Shown: one piece after another, positions 51,820 through 60,716 of the stretch | Numbering within the stretch: position 1 is the first letter of the stretch | Layout of the letters: each line of letters starts with the position of its first letter | Assembly: GCF_030151085.1 (NCBI RefSeq) | Contig: NZ_JASLER010000084.1 | Location: 71,291 to 135,290 of the forward strand | Origin: Bacteroides sp. | GTDB taxonomy: Bacteria; Bacteroidota; Bacteroidia; Bacteroidales; Bacteroidaceae | Reading direction: 5' to 3' | Length of the DNA stretch: 64,000 nt | Program-made: the position numbers and the translations under genes | The notes under the pieces: model-generated | What the model saw: only the letters and a program-made list of their open reading frames with translations | The model's database searches: none | What the model was told of the DNA's origin: nothing

Positions 51820-54751
51820 AAAAAGCAATGTTTACACCGAGAGAATACGTGCGTGGACGTGGATAGCTGTTGAACCAGTCTATACCCGGACCGTCGAGCA
51901 CTTTATCAGGAATAGAGACTTCGGGGTCGATGCCGCTGTATCCGCTGAGGCAGAAGAGATTCTCACCAGTCAGATAGAAACGTACTTTCTGTAATCCTAT
52001 CTTCTTTACGTTAGGAATGGTGTAGCCCAAGGTAACGGATTGCAAGCGGAAGAAGTCGCCCTTCTCAATGAAATAGCTGGAGAAGATTGGATCGTCTTTG
52101 ATGCCACTGTTCAGGAAGTCATCGGGCACGTTCTGTGCGGGTAGGCGGGTAGCGTCGAACATAGCCATGCGGGTGGCGTTCAGTACTTTTTGTCCGAACA
52201 TGCCATAACCGGCTACACTCAGGTCGAAATCTTTATAAGTCAGATTGATACCGACACCCAGATTGAATTTAGGCATGGCACTGCCCAGGTTCTCTTTCAC
52301 CGGATTGCCTTCGGCGTCACGTTCGATGATGTACTTGCCGTCAGCGTCGATGCCGCTGCACTTCGGTCCGTAGAAGGTACCTGCGGGATAACCTTCTTTG
52401 ATGATTTGTGAGTACTGTCCCGACATTCCACGCAGTCCGTGAAGTGAGCCGGATTGCAGACCTACTGCCTGATAAGTATCGTTAGAGAGTTTGGTAATCT
52501 CTTGCTTGTTGTAGGCAAGGCTAACGTTAGCGTCCAGTGTCCAGTCCTTTTGACGAAGGATGTTGGCGTTCAAAGTCAACTCAACACCTTGGTTTACAAG
52601 GTCTCCCACGTTGGCGAGCATGGTGCCTACCAAGTAAGGAGGTTGCGGAACGGGGTATGTCCAAAGCAGGTCGCTTGTCTTTTTGTGATAGTATTCAATG
52701 GTACCGTTGATGCGGTTCAGTATACTGAAATCCAAGCCGATATTCAGCTGTGCGGTTGATTCCCATTTCAAATCGGGATTCGTATTCTGAGCTTGTACGT
52801 AGCTTTTCTTCCAGGTATTGGTGGCGGCATCATAGTAGCTGGCTCCGTCGGCGCTCAGGATGGCGAGTGACTTATAAGGTTCTACACCATTCTGGTTACC
52901 GGTCACACCGTAGCCCGCACGTAGTTTCAGGTTATCCAACCAGGAAGAAGTGCCTTGCATAAAGGCTTCGTCACTGATGCGCCACGCCAGAGATACGGAA
53001 GGGAAGGTACCCCATTTGTGATTGTCGCCGAAGCGGCTGGAACCGTCGTGGCGTACGGTAGCTGTAAGCATGTACTTACCCAATAAGTTGTAGTTGACAC
53101 GGCCGAAGAAGGAAATCAGTTTCGATTCGTTCTTATAAGAATAAACGTCTGTGGCACGGAAGTCGCTACCGGCAGCCAGATTATTATAGCCGAAAGCATC
53201 TGTATCAAAACCGCTACGGGTAGAGCCGAAACCTTCGGCTGTAGTCTTCAGGTAAGAGTAACCACCCATGACGTTCAGCTTGTGAATCTTGGCAAATTCT
53301 ACATCATAGTTCAGGTAAGCTTCCAGTTGTTGGTTGGTATATTCGCCGTGGGTGCGTTGACCCCAACCCTTTTCGCTTTGTCCTTCCATCATGGCATAAG
53401 TCGGTTTGTAAAGACCTCCTTCGGTGGATTGATATTCGTATGAACCGTTGGCTACGCCTTTCAAACCTTTCAGTAGTTCCAGCTCCACTTTGCCGTAACC
53501 CAGGAAGCGGTGACGTTTCTGGTCGTTGGTACGGTTGGTATTCAACTCTACAGGGTTCTCGGTATTGGTGCCGCCGATTTGGGCGAAACTACCATCCGGA
53601 TTATAAACAGGGAACGTAGGATTCATATTTGCCATACGCTCGAAGATACGGCTATCTATAGGATTCCATTTATCGAAATTGGCGTTGATGCCGGCGTCGA
53701 TGCGAAGGCGTCCGTCCCATCCGGTCTGATAACCGGTGATACTACCTGCCAAACGGCTCATGTCGTTGAGTTTGATAACACCCTGGTTGTCCTGATAGGT
53801 GATGGAAGCACGGTAGCCACCGGCTTTCCGGGAGTTACTGATAGAGACGTTGTGCGAGTGCGAGATGGCTGTACGTTCCAACTCTTTTTGCCAGTCGGTG
53901 TCGTAACCATAATCGAGGGCGCTGCCTATATTGTTATCCCGTACATAGCCTCTCCACTGGTTGGCACTGAGGATGTCCATGTTCTTGGCTGTTTGTCCGA
54001 TGGCTACGTAGCCATTATACTGGATGCTCTTTTGCTCTACATCGGTGGCAGCACGGCTGGTAGTCACGATGATAACACCATTGGCACCACGCGATCCGTA
54101 GATGGCTGCTGCCGAAGCATCTTTCAGTACATCGATAGATACGATTTCAGAAGGCTGTACGGAGTTCATATCCACTCCTGCGATGCCGTCCACTACAATG
54201 AGCGGGCCGTTGCTGGCAGAGAGGGACGTACCTCCGCGTAAACGAATGCTCGCTCCGGCTTCGGGGGCACCGGAACTTTGTACAACGGAGAGACCCGCTA
54301 CCTTGCCTTGCAGCAATTGTTCGGCACTGGTGATGACTCCCTGTTTCATGTCTTTGGCACTGACGGAAGCGATGGAACCGGTAAGGTCGCTCTTGCGCAT
54401 GGTACCGTAGCCTACACCTACAATAACGGTTTCTGCTAGGGTCACGGCGTCTTCCTGCATGGTAATGGTCAGATTCTTGCCTGCTGCTACTTTCTGTGTA
54501 AGGTAGCCGATATACGAGATTTCGAGTGTGCCTCCTTGCGGACAATTCAGGCTGAAATCACCATTCAGGCCGGTGATGGTTCCACCTTGGGTGCCTACTA
54601 CTTTTACGTTGGCGCCAATCAGTGGTTCTTGGTTTCTATCCACTACCTTGCCGGTAGCTGTTATGTTTTGCGCCAATAGGTTTTGGCTTGTCCCCAGCAT
54701 GATGAGTAGCATGAAGAGGGAACAAATGGTATGTATGGTTTTGTTTTTCAT
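51818..54751 (-). CDS. SusC-like TonB-dependent transporter, PUL 3
   Basis: A 977-residue outer-membrane importer from the preferred start at 54751 (MKNKTIHTIC, signal peptide ending LLAQ); the ATG 12 bp upstream (54763) starts within the likely ribosome-binding region GGGAAAAG. Domains: CNA-B-like (ATGKVVDRNQEPLIGANVKV), plug (GPLIVVDGIAGVD, LKDASAAAIYGSRGANGVI) and barrel ending YSLGVNIAF. It is preceded at 13-25 bp by the unknown secreted protein gene, so the PUL 3 operon starts further upstream at the lipocalin-like gene. Confidence 0.95.
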   Translation of the reverse strand: MKNKTIHTICSLFMLLIMLGTSQNLLAQNITATGKVVDRNQEPLIGANVKVVGTQGGTITGLNGDFSLNCPQGGTLEISYIGYLTQKVAAGKNLTITMQEDAVTLAETVIVGVGYGTMRKSDLTGSIASVSAKDMKQGVITSAEQLLQGKVAGLSVVQSSGAPEAGASIRLRGGTSLSASNGPLIVVDGIAGVDMNSVQPSEIVSIDVLKDASAAAIYGSRGANGVIIVTTSRAATDVEQKSIQYNGYVAIGQTAKNMDILSANQWRGYVRDNNIGSALDYGYDTDWQKELERTAISHSHNVSISNSRKAGGYRASITYQDNQGVIKLNDMSRLAGSITGYQTGWDGRLRIDAGINANFDKWNPIDSRIFERMANMNPTFPVYNPDGSFAQIGGTNTENPVELNTNRTNDQKRHRFLGYGKVELELLKGLKGVANGSYEYQSTEGGLYKPTYAMMEGQSEKGWGQRTHGEYTNQQLEAYLNYDVEFAKIHKLNVMGGYSYLKTTAEGFGSTRSGFDTDAFGYNNLAAGSDFRATDVYSYKNESKLISFFGRVNYNLLGKYMLTATVRHDGSSRFGDNHKWGTFPSVSLAWRISDEAFMQGTSSWLDNLKLRAGYGVTGNQNGVEPYKSLAILSADGASYYDAATNTWKKSYVQAQNTNPDLKWESTAQLNIGLDFSILNRINGTIEYYHKKTSDLLWTYPVPQPPYLVGTMLANVGDLVNQGVELTLNANILRQKDWTLDANVSLAYNKQEITKLSNDTYQAVGLQSGSLHGLRGMSGQYSQIIKEGYPAGTFYGPKCSGIDADGKYIIERDAEGNPVKENLGSAMPKFNLGVGINLTYKDFDLSVAGYGMFGQKVLNATRMAMFDATRLPAQNVPDDFLNSGIKDDPIFSSYFIEKGDFFRLQSVTLGYTIPNVKKIGLQKVRFYLTGENLFCLSGYSGIDPEVSIPDKVLDGPGIDWFNSYPRPRTYSLGVNIAF

Positions 54752-54776
54752 ATCTTTTCCCATTTAGAAGATTTGA

Positions 54777-55919
54777 TTATTCGTAAGTGATTTCCGACAA
54801 TGGAACGAGTGGCAGGTCGGTATCGACTACTGCTACATTATTAGTGTTCGTTATCTTCAGGTGAATTTTGGTCAGGCTGGTCATTCCTGCCAGTTCCTTG
54901 GCCAGATTGATGATTGCTTCGCGCTTGTCACGGTTGCCGTCCAGGGTTCCTGTGATCGTCTTTTCACCGGCGGTGAGGGTGTATTTCAGGTCACCATCTG
55001 TTTTACCGTTATATTGGCGGGTCAGCGTCAGGATATCCAGTGAACTGAATTTTTGTGGGAAGAAAGAGAACTGCGGGTCCGGATAAGGCACTGCTGCTGC
55101 GGCTTTCAGTACGGCATCGGGGGTAGTTCCTGCCCAGTCAGGGTTATGAGTAGTGATAAGCCAGGCTATGTTTTCGGCTTCATAATCGCTTTCCACACCG
55201 TAATACTCCATCGGAATCATATCCATACGATAAATATCACCTTCTACATGGGTCAATTGGGTCTTTTTGATGGCTTCGGGTTTACTCATATCTGCTTGTA
55301 CTTGTACGGTCCACATATCCAGTCCGCTATGCAAGTGCAGAGATTCCCAGGTAATGTCTTTCAGACCACCGGCTTTGCCTGCGAACGGAATCTTGCTGAT
55401 ATCCACCAGCAATGAGAAGGGATCTTTCATGCTGAACTTTTCGGGGAAAGGTTTGGAGCCTTCTCCACTGTCGACGAATGTTTTCCAGTCCAGGTGCGAG
55501 GTATTTATTTGGAATACATCGCTTTGCATCAGTCCGGTCTTGGTTTTCAGTCTTCCCCAGAAGATGTCATCGTTGGCGTTGATGTCTGATGCGGGTTTGC
55601 CGTAGTATTTCTCTGGTATCAGGGTAAATGTATAGATATTGTCGCCTTTATATGTCAGTTTGGCGAAGTCCGAAGAGTTGTCCCAGTTGCCTGCATCCGG
55701 TTCGCTTGGTGACCAAGTCCAGATGTAGAGATCTTCACCGGTTTTGAATTTCGTATCGGTCATATCGAAGTACCAGGTTACTTTGTCCGTGGCACGGTAA
55801 ACTACCGGATAAGTCCATATCTTGTAGGGAGCACCACCTTCTATGGGGTCGGCAGCCCGTAGGCTTGTGGGCAGTAGTGTACAAATCAGTACGATGGCAA
55901 GAGATAGTATCTTTTTCAT
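54777..55919 (-). CDS. Secreted two-domain beta protein of unknown function, PUL 3
   Basis: A 380-residue protein with a Sec signal (MKKILSLAIVLICTLLPTSLRAAD) and a signal-peptidase I type site (LRA/AD); it has no lipobox. Two related beta-sandwich stretches are visible: one with VTWYFDMTDTKFKTGEDLYIWTWSP and TFTLIPEKYYG (residues about 35-125) and one with LDMWTVQVQADMSKPEAIKK and RMDMIPMEYYGVE (about 205-265). The repeated (I)PExYYG/PMEYYG pattern suggests internal duplication. It is not a recognised SusE/SusF; from position it may bind or process the glycan in the periplasm. It lies between the lipocalin-like lipoprotein and susC. Confidence 0.7.
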   Translation of the reverse strand: MKKILSLAIVLICTLLPTSLRAADPIEGGAPYKIWTYPVVYRATDKVTWYFDMTDTKFKTGEDLYIWTWSPSEPDAGNWDNSSDFAKLTYKGDNIYTFTLIPEKYYGKPASDINANDDIFWGRLKTKTGLMQSDVFQINTSHLDWKTFVDSGEGSKPFPEKFSMKDPFSLLVDISKIPFAGKAGGLKDITWESLHLHSGLDMWTVQVQADMSKPEAIKKTQLTHVEGDIYRMDMIPMEYYGVESDYEAENIAWLITTHNPDWAGTTPDAVLKAAAAVPYPDPQFSFFPQKFSSLDILTLTRQYNGKTDGDLKYTLTAGEKTITGTLDGNRDKREAIINLAKELAGMTSLTKIHLKITNTNNVAVVDTDLPLVPLSEITYE

Positions 55920-55931
55920 ATTCAGTCCTCC

Positions 55932-56459
55932 TTACTTATTTACGGTAGCGGGTACCAGATTATAGATGTATGAAACGAAAGCTTGTCCTTTCTGCTTGCG
56001 GGTCAACTTGAACTCCAGTATACGGTTGGTGCCCGGAGTGGCAGTGACGGTCAGCACGGCTGCCTTTTGGCTTTTGTCGGCATCGCTGTAGAGAAATATA
56101 CGGGCAGGCTTACCGTCGGAGTTAGTGAAAGGATGCTCCATTTCCCAGTTGCCGGATGCAGGCAGCAGGGCGGGGGCATTGCCCGTCACACTGAAAGTGG
56201 TGGGATTGTTATCGGCGTCGGCTTGAAGGTCGATGCTGAATGACATGAAATCGAGTTGTCCGCTCAAATCGATATTCTTTGCGGCAATTTCATCTACTTG
56301 TTTAATGGAATTGAGAACCCATTTACCGTTAATCTTTTCACTTAAGGTAATGGGAGTTACATAAGATCCGTCCTCGGTATTGTTACAGGCTGTGAAGCAA
56401 AGCCCCGCAACAAGCAACGAAAACAGTAGAAAAGCATGAATGGTTTTGAATGCTTTCAT
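55932..56459 (-). CDS. Small lipocalin-like lipoprotein of unknown function, PUL 3 first gene
   Basis: A 175-residue lipoprotein (lipobox FTAC after a 25-residue signal). The block SEKINGKWVLNSIKQVDE resembles the start of lipocalin-like Bacteroides domains (DUF5004 type), followed by beta strands through LEFKLTRKQKGQAFVSYIYNLV. Function is unknown; as a PUL-associated surface lipoprotein it may bind glycan. It is the first gene of the PUL 3 operon, 12 bp upstream of the two-domain protein gene, and is preceded by a -7 box TAGTTTTG at 56542-56549 (complement). Confidence 0.72.
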   Translation of the reverse strand: MKAFKTIHAFLLFSLLVAGLCFTACNNTEDGSYVTPITLSEKINGKWVLNSIKQVDEIAAKNIDLSGQLDFMSFSIDLQADADNNPTTFSVTGNAPALLPASGNWEMEHPFTNSDGKPARIFLYSDADKSQKAAVLTVTATPGTNRILEFKLTRKQKGQAFVSYIYNLVPATVNK

Positions 56460-56541
56460 GGATTGTAATTTTAAGTAAATAAATCAGGTTAACTCACACA
56501 ATGCATTGGCCGGTGCAAGACTTCTCTTTCAGTCGGCAATG

Positions 56542-56573
56542 CAAAACTATAGGTTTACTGGGGAGAAAAGAAA
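56542..56573 (-). promoter_or_regulatory. Promoter of the PUL 3 operon
   Basis: Minus strand TAGTTTTG (complement of 56542-56549) with TTTC 20 nt upstream (complement of 56570-56573) in place of TTTG. The weak -33 would suit an activator-dependent promoter. The leader is about 75 nt. The rest of 56574-56719 is AT-rich with no gene. Confidence 0.55.
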
Positions 56574-56719
56574 AAAACTATGGTTTGTATAACGTATATT
56601 TCGAATGTATTATAGCTAATTCATTTATTTACAGCGAGAAAACATTTCGCCTTTCTCTGATTTGTATAAGTGGAATATAAGCAGTAAAATCTGTTTCGGA
56701 GGGTTTCGATGTGATAAAA

Positions 56720-58333
56720 CTACAGTGTCACGGCTGCTATTTCCATTATTTTTGCCTCGAACTGCTCGTTGGAAACGACGGATTTATTCTTTACCCGTGT
56801 CTTATAGGTATTGATTGTATGAACGGAGTAGTTCAAAAATTTGGCTATGCGCTCGCTTTCGCAGATACCCAGACGGATAAGGGCAAAGATGCGCATTTCG
56901 GGAGTGAGAGATGGGCTGTTTTCATTATGATTGTTCTCTCCTATGGGGAAAAGCTGATTGTAGGCAGTGATAAAACCGGGGAAAAGTTTCAGAAACGTCT
57001 CGTCGAAGGAGGCATACATATTGTCGCGTTCGTTGTTCAGGGTGGACTCTTTGAATGAAGTCCGCAAGTCTTCGTATTGGTGTGCGGCGATTTTCCGATT
57101 AATCATTTTGTACAGGCTTTCCATCTTACCAATGTATTCGGCATTCAGGTAGAAGGAGTAGCCTATATACTCGTCTTTGATTTTGTTGGCTTCGGATAGT
57201 TGCTCATTGGTTTGTTGCAATTCCCGGTTACGCTCTTCTATGGTCTGGCGTGCTTTACGTAACTTCTTCACCTGCTTGTAGATGATAAGGGTAGCACTGA
57301 GCAGCAGGGTGAAGAATAGTAGAAACAGGACGATTCCTCCTATGAGTATGTTGCGCTGCCTCTCTACGATGCCGAAACGATCTTGTTCAATAATAGGCAG
57401 AATGGAGCCGACCTCTATCTTGCGGTGCCGGGCGTTATAGAAGTTGGCATCTTCCAAAGCCAGCTGTATATAGTTGTTGGCACGGTTGATGTCTCCACGT
57501 TCATAGAGTAGGTTTGCCAGTACACACAGTGCAGTTGTTTCTTTGGTTGCCGAGCGTATATCGCCAATGGCTGCACGTATCAGGTAAATCATAGCTTGGT
57601 CTTTATCGACTTGCAACCAATATACCCATCCCAGACTGGATGCAATGATAGCTTCGGTATGCGGGTCGACATCTTTTCGTCGTAACAAAGTCTGGAAAGA
57701 GTAGATACAGTCTTCATATTGTCGTTCTTTCATTTGACGCTGTCCGGTGGCATACCACCATTTAAGCGATTTCTCAGGAACAAGGCTGAGCAGGGAATCT
57801 GTGTATTGACTTCCTTTCTTGATATATGTTTCTTGAAAAGGTGCTTCGTGATTGTAGTCGGCAATGTCGTAATAAAGTCGGCTATAGAGAGAGTAATAAG
57901 CTATCTTGTAACTGAGGGGGACATTAGTGACGTCTATCTTTTCTATTACATCGAATGCTTCTTTAAAAAGTCCTGAAGAAAGCAGGCAAAAGGCAATAGC
58001 ACTGTTTGCTTCGACTACATAACCTTGATTTTGTAATTGTTGAGCCAGTTGCAGTGACTGGTGGGCATAAGTATAGGCTGAGTCATATTTATAGGATTTG
58101 TATTCTTCAAACAGGTGGATGCTGGCTTCATAGCGTTTTTCGTTAGAAACTGCTTTGCCAAGATGCTGACGCCATTTGTCGATCTTTGTTTCTTTTTCTT
58201 CTATATATTGGTTATTATTCTTCAGGTAAGTATCTAACTGAACAAGCATAGAATCTAGGGGTAAAGAAGCAGCATTACCTTTTGGGCATAGAAAAGCGAA
58301 TACAAATATAAAGAAGAAGAGGTTTGTTTTCAT
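56720..58333 (-). CDS. SusR-like membrane-spanning PUL regulator, PUL 3
   Basis: A 537-residue paralogue of the regulator at 35474-37129: signal peptide ending GNA, TPR-like helical periplasmic part, one membrane segment (ILIGGIVLFLLFFTLLLSATLIIY), coiled coil (ARQTIEERNRELQQTNEQL) and a C-terminal LuxR-like helix-turn-helix (LTPEMRIFALIRLGICESE ... HTINTYKTRVKN). It is codirectional with PUL 3 and 261 bp upstream of its first gene, whose promoter it probably activates when its periplasmic part senses an oligosaccharide. The two regulators share the C-terminal block closely but differ in the sensor part. Confidence 0.85.
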   Translation of the reverse strand: MKTNLFFFIFVFAFLCPKGNAASLPLDSMLVQLDTYLKNNNQYIEEKETKIDKWRQHLGKAVSNEKRYEASIHLFEEYKSYKYDSAYTYAHQSLQLAQQLQNQGYVVEANSAIAFCLLSSGLFKEAFDVIEKIDVTNVPLSYKIAYYSLYSRLYYDIADYNHEAPFQETYIKKGSQYTDSLLSLVPEKSLKWWYATGQRQMKERQYEDCIYSFQTLLRRKDVDPHTEAIIASSLGWVYWLQVDKDQAMIYLIRAAIGDIRSATKETTALCVLANLLYERGDINRANNYIQLALEDANFYNARHRKIEVGSILPIIEQDRFGIVERQRNILIGGIVLFLLFFTLLLSATLIIYKQVKKLRKARQTIEERNRELQQTNEQLSEANKIKDEYIGYSFYLNAEYIGKMESLYKMINRKIAAHQYEDLRTSFKESTLNNERDNMYASFDETFLKLFPGFITAYNQLFPIGENNHNENSPSLTPEMRIFALIRLGICESERIAKFLNYSVHTINTYKTRVKNKSVVSNEQFEAKIMEIAAVTL

Positions 58334-58407
58334 GGTATGATGAGTAGGTTCTTTGCACTGTAGTTCTGCAAATTTAGAAGAATTAATTGAAATATCAACC
58401 TTCTTTC

Positions 58408-59217
58408 CTATTTTCCTATATTCGACTTTCCATATTTCATGATGAATTGTTCTGGTCTATCCGTTGCTATAGCGTCTACTCCCAAGTCTACTGTCCTCTG
58501 ATTGTCTATTGTTTTGTCATCTAAACCCAAAACCAATGCCATTACTTGTAGGTTGTATTCGTGGCATTTATTAACGAACTCCGGGGTTAAGGAGTCGAGC
58601 CAGATAACGACAACATTGGGTTTTACTTCCTTTACTACTCTATCTAAATCCGCTTCGTCCTTTACATAAGCTTGCAAGGTTTTTACTTCGGGTGCCATTT
58701 TCCTGAAAGACTTGGTCATTTCTTCGTTATAGAAGGTAAAGTTGCAATTCTTTAGCATGCCTTCGGACTTAATCATAGTCAGTAACTTCTGAATATCGCC
58801 GTTGCGGTAATCAATGGTAAGTTTTAATCCGTTTTCTTTTGCTTTACGTAGCAAGTCGGCAAAACGCAAAACGCGCTGCCCGGTAAACTCAGGGCCAAAC
58901 CAGGAACCTGCATCCAAGGTGTCAATGTCGGCGGACATCCAATCTCCAATATTTCCTGTCCCATTAGTGGTGCGGTCGAGTGTAGAGTCGTGCAAAAGGT
59001 AGAATACGCTGTCTTTGCTGATGCAGAGATCACATTCCATATAATCAACACCATATTTAATGCAAGAATCGGCTGAGGCCATAGTGTTTTCGGGAGCGAT
59101 GGCGTTGGCTCCGCGGTGGCCGCTGGTCATAGGTATCTTATTGGGAGATGTAGGCTGCTTGGTGCATCCTGAGCAGAGTAGTATTGCGACGAGTAGTATA
59201 TATAGTAATTTCCTCAT
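58408..59217 (-). CDS. Glycerophosphodiester phosphodiesterase lipoprotein
   Basis: A 269-residue lipoprotein (lipobox LCSGC, Cys18) of the GDPD family, which cleaves glycerophosphodiesters to glycerol 3-phosphate and an alcohol. The active-site residues are visible: His34 and Arg35 (SGHRGAN), Glu43 (APENT), Glu61 and Asp63 (MECDLC) and His76 (LLHDSTLDRTTNG). Length is typical of the bacterial single-domain enzymes. It is monocistronic and separated from both PUL 3's regulator and the fimbrial operon. Confidence 0.93.
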   Translation of the reverse strand: MRKLLYILLVAILLCSGCTKQPTSPNKIPMTSGHRGANAIAPENTMASADSCIKYGVDYMECDLCISKDSVFYLLHDSTLDRTTNGTGNIGDWMSADIDTLDAGSWFGPEFTGQRVLRFADLLRKAKENGLKLTIDYRNGDIQKLLTMIKSEGMLKNCNFTFYNEEMTKSFRKMAPEVKTLQAYVKDEADLDRVVKEVKPNVVVIWLDSLTPEFVNKCHEYNLQVMALVLGLDDKTIDNQRTVDLGVDAIATDRPEQFIMKYGKSNIGK

Positions 59218-59371
59218 TTTCTTTAACTTTACGGGGCAAAAAGGCTTTGTCTTTATATATTAGGTGTAAAAAGCCTGCCGAAGATAGGATTTTTCTGTCA
59301 CTTTGCGAAATAATGAAGGGATTCTTTTTGTTGCAGATAGTAGTATATTTCTATATGTGATGTATAGGCAT

Positions 59372-59442
59372 AAAAAAAGGAGTACCGCTGTACTCCAACC
59401 TTTGTTAACCTTAAATCTAATACTATGAAAAAAATCACATGA
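59372..59442 (+). other. Hairpin followed by a 5-codon ORF in the gdpD-fimbrial spacer
   Basis: A run of seven A (59372-59378) precedes a perfect 7-bp hairpin GGAGTAC-CGCT-GTACTCC (59379-59396), then AACCTTTGTTAACCTTAAAT and an ATG at 59425 that reads M-K-K-I-T-stop (stop 59440-59442). On the minus strand the hairpin is followed by seven T, a terminator shape, but no minus-strand gene lies just upstream of it. The rest of 59218-59787 contains no supported gene. Confidence 0.45.
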
Positions 59443-59759
59443 CAAATGTAAACGTTCCGGTACTATCCTCCAAATTTGACCTTGTTTTCCATGTTCCTTT
59501 TATAATTCTTTCACGGTATTTCACTGTTTTCGTGCACGGGTTATCTTTTTGTGCTTAATATGCAACAAATGGTAGCGAAATGATAACTTGGGGTATTTAC
59601 TCTTCAAAAGATAAGGAAAAGGGGTGAAAATGAGGAAATTTGTAAAAGGAGATATTGAGATGGAGGGCAAAAGTTGCAAATCTGTTTCAATCGTTTCACA
59701 GAACCTTTCATGCCATGAAAATAGTTATAATGAGGTGATTATATATAAATTATATCTTC

Positions 59760-59767
59760 TAATTTTG
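59760..59767 (+). promoter_or_regulatory. -7 box of the fimbrial operon
   Basis: TAATTTTG, a full match to TAnnTTTG, 20 bp before the start codon at 59788. No -33 TTTG at normal spacing. An AT-rich tract (ATATATAAATTATAT) lies directly upstream. Confidence 0.55.
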
Positions 59768-59787
59768 TTGACATACAACGCAAAGTT

Positions 59788-60711
59788 ATGGATAAACGCA
59801 CTATTATATACGTTCTCTGGTTACTCTTTTTTTGTATTTTACCAGGAAAGGTAGCAGGGCAGAATAGTTGGACGGAAATATATAATTGGGTGTTGGCAGA
59901 TACACAAATACCGGATAAGGAAGAAGTCTTAATGTTGATTCAACATCATAATGGAAATCCTCAGAAATTGGAAAGGTTATTGCGTTATCTTAATGAAGGA
60001 AGGGCTTATACTTATTTATCAAAGTATTTGCTTCCGAGAATAGAAAGGAAAGAGAGAACAAAAGATACATTATCCATGGCAGAGTTAGTACTGCCAACAG
60101 CTACTTCGTTAATAAAAGGAGCGATACCGCAAGGACTGTTTGCTGTATCAGAAGAGAGAGGGGAAACAAAAGAAGAAAAGCCAGTATCGTTGCGTAAAAC
60201 GGTGCTGGCTCTGAAAAACAACTTACTTTATGACTTAGCTTTGGCTCCGAATATAGAAGTAGAGTTGCCGATGGGGCAGCGTTGGTCTTTGAATGTTGAG
60301 TATAAGTGTCCTTGGTGGTCCAATGGCCGACATGGTTTTTGTTATCAACTTCTTTCGGGAGGTGTAGAAACGCGTTGTTGGTTGGGTAACCGCCGTGTAC
60401 GTAGTAGATTGACCGGACATTTCTTGGGAGTATATGCCGAGGGAGGCGTATATGATTTCCAGTTGAAAGAAGAAAAAGGGTATCAGGGTAAGTATTATGT
60501 AGCCGCAGGTGTTACTTACGGTTATACGCATCCGATATCCCGTCATTTAGCGATAGAGTTTAGTTTGGGTGTTGGTTATTTAGATACAGAATACCGGAAA
60601 TATACTACATACAAGAACGACCTGATTTGGACCAGCAGTGGTAAGTACCATTTTATAGGGCCTACAAAAGCTAAAGTTTCTTTGGTATGGCTCATAACAG
60701 CAAGGAGATAA
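59788..60711 (+). CDS. DUF3575 outer-membrane-like protein of the fimbrial operon
   Basis: A 307-residue exported protein (signal peptide to about GKVAG). The C-terminal half matches DUF3575: LKNNLLYDLALAPNIEVELP, WSLNVEYKCPWWSN, RRVRSRLTGHFLGVYAEGG and GVTYGYTHPISRHLAIEFSLGVGYL, the pattern of a small outer-membrane beta-barrel. In Bacteroides, DUF3575 genes commonly precede DUF5119 and fimbrillin genes; the protein may anchor or help export pilus subunits, but the function is not established. The next start codon is 6 bp after its stop. Confidence 0.85.
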   Translation: MDKRTIIYVLWLLFFCILPGKVAGQNSWTEIYNWVLADTQIPDKEEVLMLIQHHNGNPQKLERLLRYLNEGRAYTYLSKYLLPRIERKERTKDTLSMAELVLPTATSLIKGAIPQGLFAVSEERGETKEEKPVSLRKTVLALKNNLLYDLALAPNIEVELPMGQRWSLNVEYKCPWWSNGRHGFCYQLLSGGVETRCWLGNRRVRSRLTGHFLGVYAEGGVYDFQLKEEKGYQGKYYVAAGVTYGYTHPISRHLAIEFSLGVGYLDTEYRKYTTYKNDLIWTSSGKYHFIGPTKAKVSLVWLITARR

Positions 60712-60716
60712 AGAAA

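Noticed and set aside
53510..54241. 243-residue open frame opposite susC of PUL 3
   Set aside because: Antisense to the conserved plug and barrel; no start signal or domain.
59624..59854. 76-residue open frame overlapping the start of the DUF3575 gene
   Set aside because: It overlaps the DUF3575 signal peptide in another frame and has no domain; the TAATTTTG promoter lies inside it.
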